A model generated the notes under the pieces. That model made no database searches and was not told the origin of the DNA. It worked only from the letters and a program-made list of their open reading frames with translations. Source: Dermatemys mawii (taxonomy: Eukaryota > Chordata > Testudines > Dermatemydidae). Taken from it: 64,000 bases of DNA. Where the stretch lies: assembly GCA_007922305.1 (NCBI GenBank), contig ML677385.1, forward strand, positions 4,242,336-4,306,335. Direction: 5' to 3'. This document shows, in pieces, positions 1-13,066 of the stretch. The translations under genes and the position numbers were made by a program. How positions within the stretch are numbered: position 1 is the stretch's first letter; the number at the start of each line of letters is the position of its first letter.

Positions 1-471
1 CAAGGGTGGGAGTCAGGACACCTGGGTCTATTTTTGGCTATTTCACACACTTCTGTATGACCTTCAGCAAGTCAGATTTTCGTTATGTCTTTGTCTCCAA
101 CCCCTCAGCCAACAATATTTAGGATGTTTCCCTATATTCACAGGGATATAATATGACATATTTCATTTTAACTTCTAAAGCTCTTATTGGAAGTTCAGAT
201 TGGAGGCAGAGACATAAAAAGCAAAAGTGATTTCCTTGTTCTCCATTCTCAAGGGAGAATAGGAAACACCAAGATTATTTCTTTTCTTCCAGAGAATTAA
301 GTCTACACAACTTTTTTTTTTTTTTTAATCCAGGATCCCAAGTCCTCACCCACACAAATATGGATACTCTGGTACAGATTTTGGCTCCATGGCACCAAAG
401 CCATTTCTTCTTCAAAAGGTGTTTGATGGCAAGACATCCCTGGAAAGGAGTCAATACTTTTCCACTTTGAG

Positions 472-931
472 CAGGGGAGGGCAAACTACAGCCCACAGGC
501 CGGTTTCGGCCCATCAGGGCTTCCAATCTAGCACACAGGATGGCCAGCTCCATGGCAGGCAGGGAGCCTGCCTTAGGCCCACTGCGGCCACCCCAGAGCT
601 GCTTGAGGTAAGCAGCACCAGGCCGGAGCTTGCACCCCAACCCTCTGACCTGAGCTCCCAACCCCTCTTTAGCCCTCTGCCCTGAGCCCCCTCCTGTACT
701 CTGCACCTCCTCCTGCACCCCAGCCCTTTACCTTGAGCCCCCTGCTACACCTCTCCTAAACCAGAACCCCTTGCTCTGAGCCCCTTCCTGCACACCACAC
801 CTCTCCTACACCCCCACCCTTGCCCTGACTCCCTTTCTGCACACCCCAACCTCCTGGCCTACATTCATGGCCATGCATACAATTTCCTCACCCACATGTG
901 GCCCTTGGGCCAAAAAGTTTGCTCACCCCTG
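472..931. mobile_element. hAT-like non-autonomous element
   Basis: The ends are inverted repeats: CAGGGGAGGGCAAACTAC on the left, and on the right the reverse complement of CAGGGGTGAGCAAACTTTTT. Next to each end lie 'cggcccatcagg'-type and 'cccttgggcc'-type sequences. Flanking octamers ACTTTGAG and CCTCAGAG agree at 5 of 8 positions, a weak remnant of the 8-bp duplication expected for hAT. The interior is a C-rich, degenerate CCCC-containing run (about 640-860). No transposase frame is present, so it would have moved in trans. Confidence 0.7.
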
Positions 932-984
932 CCTCAGAGGAAGAGACAAATCTTCCCCTAGCAGCAAGAGATTAAAAAGCATTT

Positions 985-1006
985 GGGGGGGGGGGGGGGG
1001 GGGGGG
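985..1006. repeat. Poly-G run of 22
   Basis: An uninterrupted run of 22 G follows a short AT-rich segment. Such runs are unstable in replication and sequencing, so the exact length is uncertain. It could form a G-quadruplex when single stranded. Confidence 0.9.
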
Positions 1007-1780
1007 AGAAAGAAAGGTGGTGGTCACACCTACATGGATTTTCTTGGATGGGAATGTCAAGGAATCAGATTCAAAGGATTTGTAACTACATAGATCAACA
1101 GCTACTGGGATAACATCAACTATAAAAAAGAACTTTTGTTTACTCCTGAGGGAATATTGTACAAAAAAATTAAAAATTCTACACACGATATTTTAAAATT
1201 CAGAATATTTTGTCAATACAATATAATCACGCCAGTTTCAATTATTGTGGTAATTTATTTCAAAATACCTATCGGCAAGTATGTAACAATGCAGATAAAA
1301 GACACTGAGGAATTTTTTTTTGACAAATACATTTCTTACTAGGAATACTAATACAGAATTGTAAGTAATAATTCAGCTAGATTACAATACATAAATGTAT
1401 TTCCTGCACCCTTCAGAAGTGATGCAAAGGCTTGGGGGAGTCAGGGATAGGCCAGAGTGGCTGAGGAAGAGAGAAGTAATTCTAGAAAGGAGCCTGGGAG
1501 TCAACCTGGCAGGTTGGATGGGTTTTGTTGTTTTGTTTTTTTTGGGTGGGGAGGGAAGAGAAGAGTATAGAACATTTGGGGGGAAGGGAGGGATTGTTAG
1601 GGAGTTGGGAAGCCTCCCCAATGCAGACCCTAGTCTGTGAAGCACACGGCATGTCCACCCAAATGCGGAAGCCTTCGACTTGGCAGCACTTCTGTGGCAC
1701 AGGGAGCTCGCGTCCCCCTGGGAATCACCCCGCGACCCCCTGGGAATCACCCCGCGCCCCCAGTTTGAGAACCACTGCCC

Positions 1781-2362
1781 TATCTAAACTCCCCTGCTCC
1801 TTCTTCCCTAACTGCCCCCTCCAGAAACCCCCACCCTAACCACCAGCCCCGGGACCCCACTCCTTATCTAAGCCCCCTGCTTTTGTCCCCTGACCGACCC
1901 TTCCAGAGACCTCCCCAACCCCTAGAAACCCCCGAGGACCCCACCCCCCCATCCAACCTCCCGCCCTGCCCCCTGACTACCCCGACCCCCAGCAGCACCC
2001 CCACCCAGAGACTCCCACACCCTCTCCAACACCCCCATTCTCCATCCCCTGACCACCACTCCCCCGAGACCCTCTACCCCTTATCCAACCCCTCGCCCCG
2101 GTCCCAGCCTTGTTACCACGCTGCCGCTCAGAACAGCGCTTCTGTCCCAGAGCCAGACACTACCATGCTGATCCGCCAGAGCATGCAGCGTGTCTGGCCC
2201 GAAGCCAGACACACTTCCGTGCAGCCCTGCTCACCAGAGTGCTTCTCGCACTGAGGCTGCAGGGGAAGGGCCAGAGCAGCCTCCCCAGCCAGAGCTAAGG
2301 GGCCGGTTAGGAGGAGCTTGAGGGCCAGATCTGCCCCACAGAACGTAGTTTGCCCAACCCTG
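1781..2362. mobile_element. C-rich hAT-like fragment, left end unclear
   Basis: The segment is a degenerate CCCCTGACC/CCCCAACCC-type array (1790-2100) followed by a part resembling 21631-21834: both have 'gagcatgcagc', 'agccagac' and 'gccagag'-like blocks and end in a gtagtttgccca...CCCTG terminus. The right terminus resembles the reverse complement of CAGGGGTGGGCAAACTA, a hAT end seen also at 472 and 21834. Just left of it (about 1762-1782) lies a different hAT-type terminus, 'agtttgagaaccactg', so two elements may abut or be nested here. The left end was not found. Confidence 0.5.
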
Positions 2363-3100
2363 TACTAAGCACTTAAACTCATGTCCCAAAGAGTTTTTCC
2401 TCTGCCTTTTCTCCTGGTAACTGGCTACATGATAAACCAGCACAGAAACAAGGAAGGAGGATAGTGATTCTCTCGGAGCCACCTGTCATTTGACCCAAAG
2501 TAACATGAAAAAAGTTTACTGCAGATGGAGATATCTGTAATCATATAGCTTTCTACATTGAGACTGCAGATGCACATATTTACTAGTGTATAACCTCCGT
2601 GGACCTGAACCAAGAAACTGCTTGAATTTCTAGTGGCTTCCAGTCCACATTATTTTGGAAGAGAATCCAAATATGTAGTTAAGTATCCTTTCTCTAGGCC
2701 CCCTCCTGCTATCTTCTTCCTCCACCTATTTTCAGTCCTGTTAATTTTATTTCCTTCCCTCTTCAAGAGCCTTGCTTAGGGCAAAAACTATTCTACAAGC
2801 GAAATAAGAAAAAAATATTTTGTGGGGAGAAGAGCAGAAATTAAAAGAAAAGAAGGGGGTATTAAGGCTAACTAACGTAAGCGCTATTGCTACATCTAAC
2901 ACTGAAAGAAACAAACAAAGAAAAATCTCTGCCAACGGACTGTAAGACCCCATCACGGGCCAAGTATGGTTGAGAAAGAACTGAGGGCAGTTTGCCGTCC
3001 TAGTACTATATAGCAGTGAGAGCACACACGTGAGCCGAATGGACACTGTGCTATTTAAAATCTCTGATCTGAGGCGCAGGGACGTAAATACACCTAGATA

Positions 3101-3831
3101 CTCCTGGGGGAATTCTGCATCCAGACCCTCACCCCTGTACACAGGCCACCCCAAGCTGAGCCCTCCCCACACACACACACACGCAACCAAGCCACACTCC
3201 CAAGCATCACCCTAAGCCCCACTCCTCCAGCACCCGAACTAGTGCTGAACCCCATGCACCCAGATTCACTGCAGAGCCCCATTCCCGCACCACACACCCA
3301 ACTGCTCATGTTGAGCGCCAACTACCTTCACCTGGATAACTCTCTCTCCCCAAGACCCATTCCACCTGCACCTGAAACCTCCTAACGAGCCTCTGTGGAC
3401 CCAGATCCCCATATACACACGTGGACCCCCCCACCGAGCCACCTGCACCCGCATTGTCCAACACAGAACCCTCCCACCTCACACCTGCATTGCCCCACAC
3501 AAAGCCCTTCCATTCTTGGATCCTGATAGGCTGAACCTGCTTGCCCCACACCTGGATTGGGATGAGGGGGCAGAGCTGGGTGTGAATACAAGACACTGTC
3601 CCTCTCGCTCACTATGGAGCTATATCAATAGTAAAGCATCTATTTGTCAAAAAACATTCCTTAATCTTTTATTGTGTCTGTACAGTACAACTGCTGACAG
3701 GTATTTTAAATAAACTACCAAAATAATTGAAAATGGTGCGACTATATTGTGTTATTTTGACAAATAAAATATGCAGAATTTTAAAATGTGTGCAGAATTC
3801 TTAATTTCTTGGCACAGAAGTCCTTCAGGAG
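3101..3831. mobile_element. TA-flanked mariner-like element, copy 1
   Basis: The element starts CTCCTGGGGGAATTCTGC and ends in an inverted version (about 'gcacagaagtccttcaggag'). It is flanked on both sides by TA, the target duplicated by Tc1/mariner transposons. The last ~110 bp match the right part of the element at 30068-30810 closely, including a shared block 'gacaaataaaatatgcag'. The interior is C-rich with short (AC)n. No transposase frame is visible, so this is a non-autonomous copy. The superfamily call rests on the TA duplication and terminal repeats only. Confidence 0.72.
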
Positions 3832-4689
3832 TAACCTATGAGTGGAGCACTGTAGGGACACTACTCAAAAAAGAACCCAGTTACTGTACAACTAGAGATG
3901 CAAATGTGTCCCATATACATGAGAACAGATTGTTTTGGTCAGTAGTATTTGTTGGGACCATGCATGCATCCTGTATGCCCTTCTACCCCCACCACATAGG
4001 CTGTAAGTGGCAGCACAGGCCCAACCTCCACACAGGTCCTTTGTTAATACAGAATCTTATGTAAAAAAAGACTTCAGTAGCAGGGAAAGGAAGGCGAGAT
4101 TGCAGGATCCACATGGACCAAATATTTTACATAATCACAGCTAAGAGCCACAGTTACTGTTCTGAGTGTTTGTCACATGGATTCCACTGTAGATGCACGG
4201 CTAACTGGTAATCTCTAAAGAGGTGGGCATCAGGAGTCCACCTTAAACTGTAGCACTACCCAGCCAAACTGAGCACCATATATCTCATGGCTACAGGTAG
4301 AAGCACCAAGTGGCTGCTCCGAAAGATTCTGAAATAGGGACACTACAAAAACATGGTATGATTTTTGGAATGGCTTTGTTATATGGGCATGGAAAACTCC
4401 AGTTGTGAGCCCCACGCACGCTCCCACACTGCCCCGCTTAAATCAGTGCAAGCGCTCCAAGAGAGGACGCACATCACTGGCAGAGGAGGGTCATGGAACA
4501 GGAAAAACAGTAATTATTGCAGTGGCTGTATGCTGACCTAACTTACACTACAACATTCAGTCAATGTCAGACAAGGCCTGAAAGTAACCTAGACTTCGTG
4601 AAATACTGTATATGATGGTTCTGCTATTAAATCAAATCTATATCCATCAAAAGTAGAGAGTCACAAACCAATCTATGAATGGAATTTTA

Positions 4690-5340
4690 GAAGATCAGTT
4701 GACCATCCTGAACCTGAAGTGATGACCTAATCTGTTGAGTTGCCTAAGGTCTAGAATAGGATGCCATCCTGCTTTCTTCTTTGGAAAGTGATGGGAATAA
4801 AATCTTCATCCCAAAACTCAAGTGGAAACTTCGCCAATGCAGCTAGTTGTAAGAAGGGAGTCCCCACCTTTTGCTTCAGCAGTATCTCATGAAATGGGTC
4901 CCTGAAGAAAGACTGGGTTGAAGGGCAGGGACTGAATAGACCTTATGGATGACGACTTGGACTTCATTCCAAGTCCAAAATGAAAGGAAAGCAGTTGCCA
5001 CTGGTGAGGGAAAGAGTATAAATCCTTGTAGATCAGTCCAGAACTTTTGACCGTGGAGTCAAACTTGCTTTCTTGAGCCAGGTGTTGCACGAATTGTAGC
5101 AACAGATGAATACAAATGTCTTCTGATACAAAGATCTCTTATAGGGAGGATCTCAGGCCTTTTGCAGTTAATAAAATTAGGAGGTTGGTCTTCAGAAAAG
5201 ATCTGAAGCTTAACTTGCCTCCTCTTATGGACTGAAGCGCAGAGACCTTGGGACCAAAGTGCTTCTCTAAAAACTCTTTCAAAGAGTGGAATGCTCCATC
5301 ATTCTTGCCATTAAACAGGTCACTGACCTTCAAAAAGGCA
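4690..5340 (-). pseudogene. Decayed DIRS-like (or Gypsy-like) reverse transcriptase relic
   Basis: Read on the minus strand, 4695-4801 encodes a run with 'FYSHHFPKKK' followed by 'GWHPILDLRQLN' and then 'HHFRFRMVN'. This matches the start of the RT fingers/palm of DIRS-like and related LTR-type elements (pattern FYS-x2-F-x-PKKKGGWRPILDLRxLN...FRM). Upstream, 4815-4895 gives 'RDPFHEILLKQKVGTPFLQL', the preceding RDPxHExLLxQEVxxLLxxGA-type helix. The frame then ends at a TGA (4695-4697) and the catalytic YxDD part is missing. Frames shift between pieces, so it is dead. Part of 4887-5333 is probably more of the same element in broken frames. DIRS rather than Gypsy is my best reading, not proven. 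Confidence 0.65.
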
Positions 5341-5351
5341 TATCTTCAACT

Positions 5352-5660
5352 TAATTTTTTGGCAGATGATTCCAAGCTGGGAGCAGTTGCTAACATTTTG
5401 TAGGACAGGATTAGAATTCAAAACAACCCTAATAAATTGGACAATTGGTCTGAAATCAACAACAAGATGAAATCCAATAAAGACAAGGGGGGAAAAAAAA
5501 TCAAATGTACAGCTACAAAATGGGGAATAACTGGACTAGGCATTAGCACTGCTGAACAGGATCTGCGAGTTGTAGTGGATCACATATTGCATACGAGTCA
5601 ACTATGCAATGCAGTTGCGAAAACAGCTATTTTTCTGTTATGCTTAAAATATATTTAATA
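5352..5660 (+). mobile_element. CR1-type LINE fragment (RT palm region)
   Basis: Plus-strand translation gives a 'FADDSKLGAV'-like block (degenerate, near 5360-5390), then 'DNWSEINNKMKSNKDKG' and later a 'WGITGLG...AEQDLRVVVDH'-like stretch. This is the order seen in CR1 ORF2 after the RT catalytic motif (ADDTKLGG ... W...N..KC). It shares this order with the better-preserved CR1 copy at 50840-51838. Stops and indels break it. It abuts the DIRS-like relic to its left. Confidence 0.7.
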
Positions 5661-5680
5661 TTCCTTATGCTTAAAAAAAG

Positions 5681-8061
5681 CATAAGGAATCATGAACAGC
5701 ACCATTTTCCCCTACCCAAATCTCACCCTCCTGGCAATCCACACAATAGCATTTTCCCTTAATTTTCACCTAGCAATTGGCATTCAACCACCATAACTGC
5801 TTCTCCAACTGATGCCAATCTCTCTGGAGCAGCTGGTGACTGGCCATAGGTAGCGCTAGCAGTTGGGGAAGATACAAAAATCCTAAAATGATCTTCACTT
5901 ACTGTTCACATTTCTAAAGTTTTCCTCAAAATCACAAGGGCAACTGAGACTTGGGCATCAATACCACATCAAATATATTCAACATGGAACACAGATACAG
6001 ATGTCATTTGTCAGGAATCAATAAATAAAAAGTCATAAAATTCAATACTATACTTAAGATGCTGCTAAGATTGGCTAGTGTTCAAAAGTCAGAGCTGGAG
6101 GGAGGGGGAACGACAACCCCAAAACTTCGGGGAAATTGCAAAGAAATCTGTTACTTTGCAAAAAGAGGAAATTAATTCTGTAATCAAACAATAAAAACTG
6201 TGCAAGTTATGGGCCTGTCATGGCCTGTCCTGCACAAGGGAGCAAAATGGACATGAGGTTTATTCTCTTGCACCAGTGTACCACACCACCAATTCCTGCA
6301 TACAGGGGAAAGGATGATCCATAAAAGCTAGTATATCCTCCCTTAGGCACATGGGCAGGAAGACATGGAACCTCCACTCCAACAACACCCAGCAGTATAG
6401 TTACATTGGCCTGTTGGGGAGCATGCACTTGCAACACATACTGCTGTTGCAGTTTGCCCTCAAACAAGAAAGGAGATTTCATTCCCCTTTATGGGCTGCT
6501 CCAACGGCAGCCCTACACACATTTCCCTTTGCCATGGGCTATATCACAAAATGACAGTCTAGCCCTTTATGAGGCTACACAAATTTCATCTCTGCTTGAA
6601 GTATAAAACTGAATGCAATCTTAGCTAGCGTGCCTCCATGAGATGATACAGAAACGCATTTAGTTAATACACATCTTTATCCACAAGTACATTCAGAGCA
6701 GACAAGGTTCTGCAGCTCAAAAAAATGTATCTGAGGAACACAGCAGCAATTCACATTTGTAATGCGCAGGAAAATCAGACGTACTGATGAGATACTAGTC
6801 TTCTAGCCTTTCACACCTCTAAACAAGCTCCTCCTCAGAGTGCTGTGAAGCAATCCAGACGACATTAAATCCCAGCATTCCTTAATTGTCTAGAGCCTGA
6901 ACAGCATCCAGATACTACCCCAATCACTGGATCCCTTGGCCAGCTGTCAGGGTGCTGATGCTCCATCTAGCATCTCTCCAGAGAGCTGGGACCAAGCAGC
7001 CCACTCTCCTTTCCCTGGAACCAGTGGTGATTCCTCAGACTCCTCACATGGCTTAGAGTTCTGCGGGAGGATGTGTTTAAGACATGAGGATGTTCTGAGT
7101 CCACAGTTTATCTACATAAGGGTCAGTAGTATATGGAGCTTCATGCACACACTTTGAAACAGGATTTCAATACCATTGCCCTTTCCTTAAGAACAAGAAA
7201 TCCAGAGAGAACAGGACTCTCAAACACATGGCCCACGGGGTTATTTCCTGCAGCCTGCCAAGCTCTCCTCCCACCCACTTCCCCACCCAGAGTGCACCAC
7301 GTCCCCGCTCCTTCACTTAGCGCTTTCCAGGGAAGGAGAGGGGAGGTGTGCACTCAGGGAAGGAGGCAGAGAAGAGGCAAGGATTTGGGGAACATGGAGG
7401 TAAAAACCACAGAAAAGTCAAAACTGCATCTTCAAAATGGAGTCAGCAGCTTAATAAAACTGCAGAGAGAGAGTTCATAATCTCTCATGGAGTTTATCAA
7501 CTGTACAGATTTCTCAAATTCTCATGCAGATTCCCCCCACCCCACATCATACATCCAGGAGAACAAGCCTAAAAGTTTTAAAGGAGGTGCTTGAATTGCC
7601 GATTTATCTGCCTTTAAAATGGGATCATTTTTAATCTGTCCAGAAAAAATAGGATATGGAGGATAATGTAGCCCCTACCTAAGGCTGCCAAACACCACAA
7701 GAAAAGCATTAAATTTCCTCCACAGATTAAAATGGTTTACATAAAACCCTGTTATTCAGGCTACTTCCTGAAAATGAAAATGTACTGAAGTAGTCGCAAG
7801 GTTTTCTAACTGAAAAAAAGGAAAAATAAATTGATGGCTTTGGGTGGAGCTCCATACTAATTTGAGTACAATCCTGGGATGGTGTGCAGATCATCCTAGC
7901 TAAAGAGGAAATTTCAGATTATCTTGTAGATAAAATTGTTTGGATGCAAGCTGAGTTGTCTGCTGCCTTGATTACAGAGAGGAATCTTGCAGTAGAGGAA
8001 TCAAGTGGTAGCTCTTCCCTGGTTGAGTTTAGGCCATGGATAATGACCAATGTTCTAGAGG
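5681..8061. other. No recognised gene or repeat
   Basis: AT-rich to neutral DNA with short unsupported reading frames only. The block 'ccttatgctt'/'aagcataagg' at 5663-5690 is a short hairpin. 7220-7380 is moderately GC-rich. Nothing here could be assigned. Confidence 0.4.
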
Positions 8062-8063
8062 TA

Positions 8064-8940
8064 CGTTAACTCCTCGCTTAACGTTGCAGTTATGTTCTTG
8101 AAAAATGCAACTAAGCAAAATGATGTTAAGGGACTCCAATTTCCCTATAAGAATTATGTAAATGGGAGGAGCAGGTTAAGTTCCAGGGCATTTTTTGGGC
8201 ATTATTTTTTTATTTTTTTTTGCAAAAAAGACATTATATACATATACAGTACAAGTTTTAAACAATTTAATAGTGTACTCTGCAATGATGATTGTGAAGC
8301 TTGGTTGAGATGGTGGAGTCAGAGGGTAGATCATCGAGCTGCTCCTCTTGCTGTTCTTTCCAAAATGCCGGGGAGGGGGGTTGTTGCTTAACTCCTGGCT
8401 CTGCCCCAGGGCCTGTTCCCACTCCACCTCTTAACCCAAAGCCCCACCCACCTCTTCCTGCCTTTACTCCACCCTCTCTGGCCAAACCACATTCTCACTC
8501 CTCCCACCCCAGAGCCACATGACCACCACAAAATAGCTGATTGATGTGGGCGGGAGGCACAGAGAGGGAGAGGGGAGGCTGCCTATTGCATCCTCACTCC
8601 TCCCCTTTCTCCCCCGCTGAATGCCGCAAAACAGCCGACTGCTGCGGGAGGGAGACTCTGATCTGCGGGGCCCACCAGTGAGCAGGAGCTGCTGAGTGGA
8701 TGGAGGGGAACTGATGGGGGCTGCCGATCCATTCTGGTTCCAAGCCCCCACCCACTAGCTCAAAAAGGTTATTCTCCCAGAGAATCCAGCAAGTAGTGGA
8801 CAAAAGTACTGTACTAGCAGGCAGTGGCCAAAAGTGGTAAGTGAACATTGCACAACTTTAAACGAGAATGTTCTCGAATAGATCAGCAAGGTAACAATAA
8901 AACAACATTAACCAGCACAACGTTAAGTGAGGACTTACTG
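8064..8940. mobile_element. Tigger/mariner-like non-autonomous element
   Basis: The left end CGTTAACTCCTCGCTTAACG and the right end (reverse complement CAGTAAGTCCTCACTTAACG) form inverted repeats, and each is flanked by TA (8062-8063 and 8941-8942). The sequence just inside the left end ('gttatgttcttgaaaaatgc') and the T-rich block near 8200 resemble Tigger/pogo-type MITEs. 8390-8800 is C/G-rich with no transposase. The TA duplication supports the Tc1/mariner superfamily. Confidence 0.78.
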
Positions 8941-9039
8941 TATTGCATGTAACTCTATCCCACATCTCTCCTTTGGATCCAAGTCATTCAAGGATAATAA
9001 ATGCCAGTGATAATGTACTGGACCCAGTACAGATGGAGA

Positions 9040-10480
9040 TTATCAGTGGTTCCAATTAAGAAGGACCAGACGCCAACTTCTCGAACTGAGAACAGCACAA
9101 AACGTTTTTCAAAAACTAACACTTGATGACAACATGGCTGTTGACCAGTATCCCATTTGTAATTAAGTTCGTAGAGAGAGTGGTCACAAAACAACGTAAG
9201 TGTCTAGTTGCCTCAGATCTCAATACTTCTCAGTCTGGTTACAGACCTGAACATGGAACTGAAATTACACCAGTTGCATTGGTAGACAGACAATCTCCAC
9301 CTAGCAATGGTGGAAGATCAGGGTCCATGCAGATACCATTAAATCTGTCACCAGCCCTTCAGGATTTCTGAACACAAGATTGTTATCTCAGCTGCATCTC
9401 AGCAAGAGTGGAAAGTAAACTGTTCTTGGTAGCTCCATTCTTTCTTGGCAAAATGTTCCCAGAAAGCTCTCCCTTCCCTTAGATCACTATCATATGGCCT
9501 TCTCTATCCTGAAGACAAGACAATCTGTATATAGGGCTTTTATGAGAGAGGATATGGACTTCAGTATTTTTAATATGCTGATGACATTCAGCTCAATATC
9601 CCTGTCTCCCCGATCCAGTCAGAGCTGTTGATAGTCTTTCCCAAGTATCTGAGGGAGATTGAGTTTCAGACAGCTAGCTCTCATCCAGGCCCGTCTGAGT
9701 AAGATCAAGGAGACTGATGCCAGTAGATGAGGGGAAGCAACCTGATGATAGGGCAAGGCTGATATCTTCCCATTGAGGGTATATTTCTATCATGGTACCT
9801 GTGTTCACAATATGGGACTATACTCAATCTCCAACTGCTGCTGAAGAATCACATGGTAGCTGTGTCCAGGAATGCCTGCTACCACCTGCACCCAGTCTGG
9901 AGAACATGACCATTTCTTTCAGATAGGCACCTCACTACCATCATCCATGACTTTGTCACATTTCAAGACTGGATTATTGCAATGTATTCTAAATGAGGCT
10001 ATATTCTAGCTTAACTGATAAACGTAAACCAATGCATAATGCAGCTCTTTTTCAAGAGGTATTTCTCCTTCGCAGCATGTCATTGGTGCTCTATGATCGG
10101 TACCAATTTTGATCTATAAAGGGGTTGGTGACCTTGTCACTTGAAAAGCCACATCTCAGAGTCAGTCACACTGCCACAATTACAATAAGCAAAAAGTATT
10201 CAGGCTGGTTTTCTCTGATTCAATGGGTTGGCAGTAGAGCATCCTTTGTGATGAACCCACAACTTTGAAAGTGGCTTTTCCAGTTCGGGAAAGCTTAAGT
10301 CTACTGACTTGCAGAGCCTACTGCATGGCAAAATCTATTAACATGGGCTGCTGCAAAGGGCCTCAGTGAAATCAGATGTTTGGGAATGATGGGAATTTAG
10401 TGTTCAACAGGTGATCCCATTTTGATTTTGTAATTTATGCTGGGGCACCTAGCACCTTGGATAAATGTGTCCTTTTTGTA
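9040..10480 (+). pseudogene. Old L2-like LINE ORF2 relic
   Basis: Plus-strand frames hold, in order, RT landmarks of L2/Rex-type non-LTR retrotransposons. At 9123-9290 there is 'LTSIPFVIKFVERVV' then 'SQSGYRPEHGTEITPVALVD' (family pattern LPFLSKVIERVV ... QSGFRPxHSTETAL). At about 9575-9620 there is 'ADDIQLNI' (catalytic (A)DD). Near 10040-10160 there is a 'HWCSM...' block like the 3' LHWLPV motif. At least three frame changes and several stops separate them. The copy is too decayed to name a subfamily. Confidence 0.68.
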
Positions 10481-10499
10481 TAAAACGTAATAAAATTCA

Positions 10500-12872
10500 A
10501 GACAAGATTCTACAAATAAAACAGAAGTAACAACGTTTATTTAATGAGAAAAAATATCTGGAGTCAGAACAGAGAACATGGATTGTTTGAAAGTGGCTTC
10601 AATGAAATCTCTGGGTCCCAGGTTACCTTAGGAGTAGACAACTATGAATCATAATTACAAACTGAGGGATAGCCGACTGTAGCAACCAAAGCAGGGTGAA
10701 GACAATACTGCAATTTAAACCTTAGTAGCTCCTTCACCGTCCTTGTGAAAAAAAATCTTCCTACAGAGAATTACAGGGTAACTCCCATGGAGAAAAAGGT
10801 ATAATATGTATTAGTCAGGAGCCTATGGAGACTAAGGTCCAAAGGGCTCAACAAAACCAAGAGCTTCTTCACACAAACAGCTTGCGGCAAGCTGGGGTGT
10901 GAATCTGCCTCACACTACCCTGCCACAGACTGTCTGTGTGCACCCTGCAGACACACATTAACAGTTCCTTAATGTATTTTGATTAGTACTCTTTGAAACA
11001 GGACTAGATCAAAATGCATAAACAAATGGTTAATGCATTTCAGCAGAGTCAACAAAGACAGTCCATGGCAGATTAGTACAGGGTAGGTTCTTCAAGATTC
11101 CTTTTCTCCTCTCCAATTACTTCAGCTTTCTGTCTTTCATAAGCTTGCTCTTGGTGGGACCTGTCTACATGAACAATTAGTCTGTGATAAGTGGGGGTGT
11201 AAATCGGGTTCAATGTATTTTAAGATCTTATGAATAAAGAGAAATTGTGAAGGGTCATATCACCATAATCTAACACAATATCCCTGATTCACCCATAATT
11301 AATCTTAGCAGAAAGTTTTAAAACTCAAATCTGTGATTTTTCACTTCAGCTACAAGCTTGATAGTCTGGGCACATGTTTATTTCTCAAGGGAACTGTATC
11401 ATCATTGTAACTTTATGCAAAGCCATAATAAAATACTAACAAGTCTCTGCCCCTCAAAACACAAAAAAGTAACTAAAATTCTTAAGATTCTAGCTCAAGA
11501 TTTATTTTCTAAAACACTTTTTAAATACGTATACAGCTTTTTAAAGAAAATACACTGCTATACAGAAAATAAAGTCTTCTTCAAATGTCTAATTAGCTTT
11601 AGAGAAGCATTCATTATATGTTCACATGATGTCTCCACCTTAGCAATTCTTGGAACAACATTTTTAAAGTAAATTTGCAATATAACAAGAGCAATGTCTT
11701 ATTCAAATTCAACCACAGCTACATTTCCTTAACCTATTAAACAGCATATGGGGAAGAGAATAAATTTATATGACAAGACTCAGCCTATCGTGACCCCCAC
11801 CACATCTACTCAATCTACACTGTAAAATCAGAATCTAAGAGTGATGGCAGGACTTACTGATTCTCTCATTTGAGAAACTATTAAAAACAATTTTTTCCAC
11901 CAAAAAAAGCCTCCAAAGGATAAACACAAATCTTTAGAAAGTCAATCACCTCAAAATAAAATCCAGTTACTTTACTCCAAATGGAGACATATTATTTACA
12001 AGTCTCCCAAAAACACTAAAGCACTCACTAAATCCTCAAACACACAAACCCTACTAATGTCGAAGTAGTTATAAAAACAATTGCAGCCATTATCCATAAA
12101 ACCAAATAATGCCTCAAAATGAAGGATTAATGATCTTCACTACCAAAGTAAATATAAACAAACAAGAAATACCACAAAACACAATTAGTCATAACAAATA
12201 ACAGCTCTTTCTACCTGGGCGTGAAACAAAAAGAAATCAATCAGCCAGGCACTGGGCTTGTCACGTACTCCCCTCCATTCTCCAACATCCACTGGGGTTG
12301 GACTAGACACAGGAGCCCTGTAGCCCAGCTGGCATTTCACTAGGATGCACATAAAATGTTTAAATACAGCAATGTAAGCTTAAAAAAAAAAAGCAAAAAA
12401 ATAACCTTTGTTGCTAATGTGTGTTTTTTTTTCTAAAAGCAACCTATATCCGGTTTAGTTTGAAAATGTTATTGCAAGAACTGATCCTTTCAAGCCTACA
12501 ATCTGCCAACATTCTCCAGTATTTATATGCTTCATCTACTTTAACCTGCTCCAACTCTTTCTCCCCTGTTCTATCCAAAACAAAGGGGAACTGAATTTAA
12601 ATATGGTCCCAAATTTTTGTAAAAGCAAGTTAATACAAAAGACCAATAAAAAATTTTCATAAATATCCTGTGGAAAATTGCCTTAAACATTTTCTCTCTC
12701 CAGCATTTAAAAGCCTGACAGTGAAAACAGTCTATAAATAAAAACAAAGAAAATCTACCTGAACCAAGTGTGCAAGATGAGAGAAGTGCAAAACAGCGCA
12801 ACAATAAACTCATTTTTAATAATCAAAACTTATTAGTAACAGATAAAGCCTATTTGCAAATGTGTCCCTTTA
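10500..12872. other. No recognised gene or repeat
   Basis: Mostly AT-rich sequence. 10880-11190 contains 'gacctgtctacatgaac', which resembles one end of a Harbinger-like MITE, but no matching left end was found. Small frames (for example 11358-11672) have no recognisable protein features. Confidence 0.4.
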
Positions 12873-13066
12873 TATCATAGAATATCAGGGTTGGAGGGGA
12901 CCTCAGGAGATCATCTAGTCCAACCCCCTACTCAAAGCAGGACCAATCCCCAAGTAAGTCATCCATCAGATTTTTGCCCCATATCCTTAAATGGCCTCAT
13001 TAAGGATTGAGCTCACAACCAGGGTTTAGCAGGCCAATGCTCAAATCACTGAGCTATCCCTTCCCC
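12873..13066 (-). mobile_element. Turtle tRNA-derived SINE (Cry/Pol III SINE), minus strand
   Basis: On the minus strand the sequence starts with a tRNA-like head (GGGATAGCTCAGTGATTTGAG, carrying a TAGCTCAGTGA box A-like motif) and 'ggcctgctaaaccctggttg', then 'ggccatttaaggatatgggg'. It ends in 'ggttggactagatgatctcc', 'gaggtcccctccaaccctga' and 'tattctatgata', a CR1-like tail. This head-to-tail layout is that of the tortoise Pol III/SINE of cryptodiran turtles, as I recall it. It is the best single clue to the host lineage. Confidence 0.85.
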
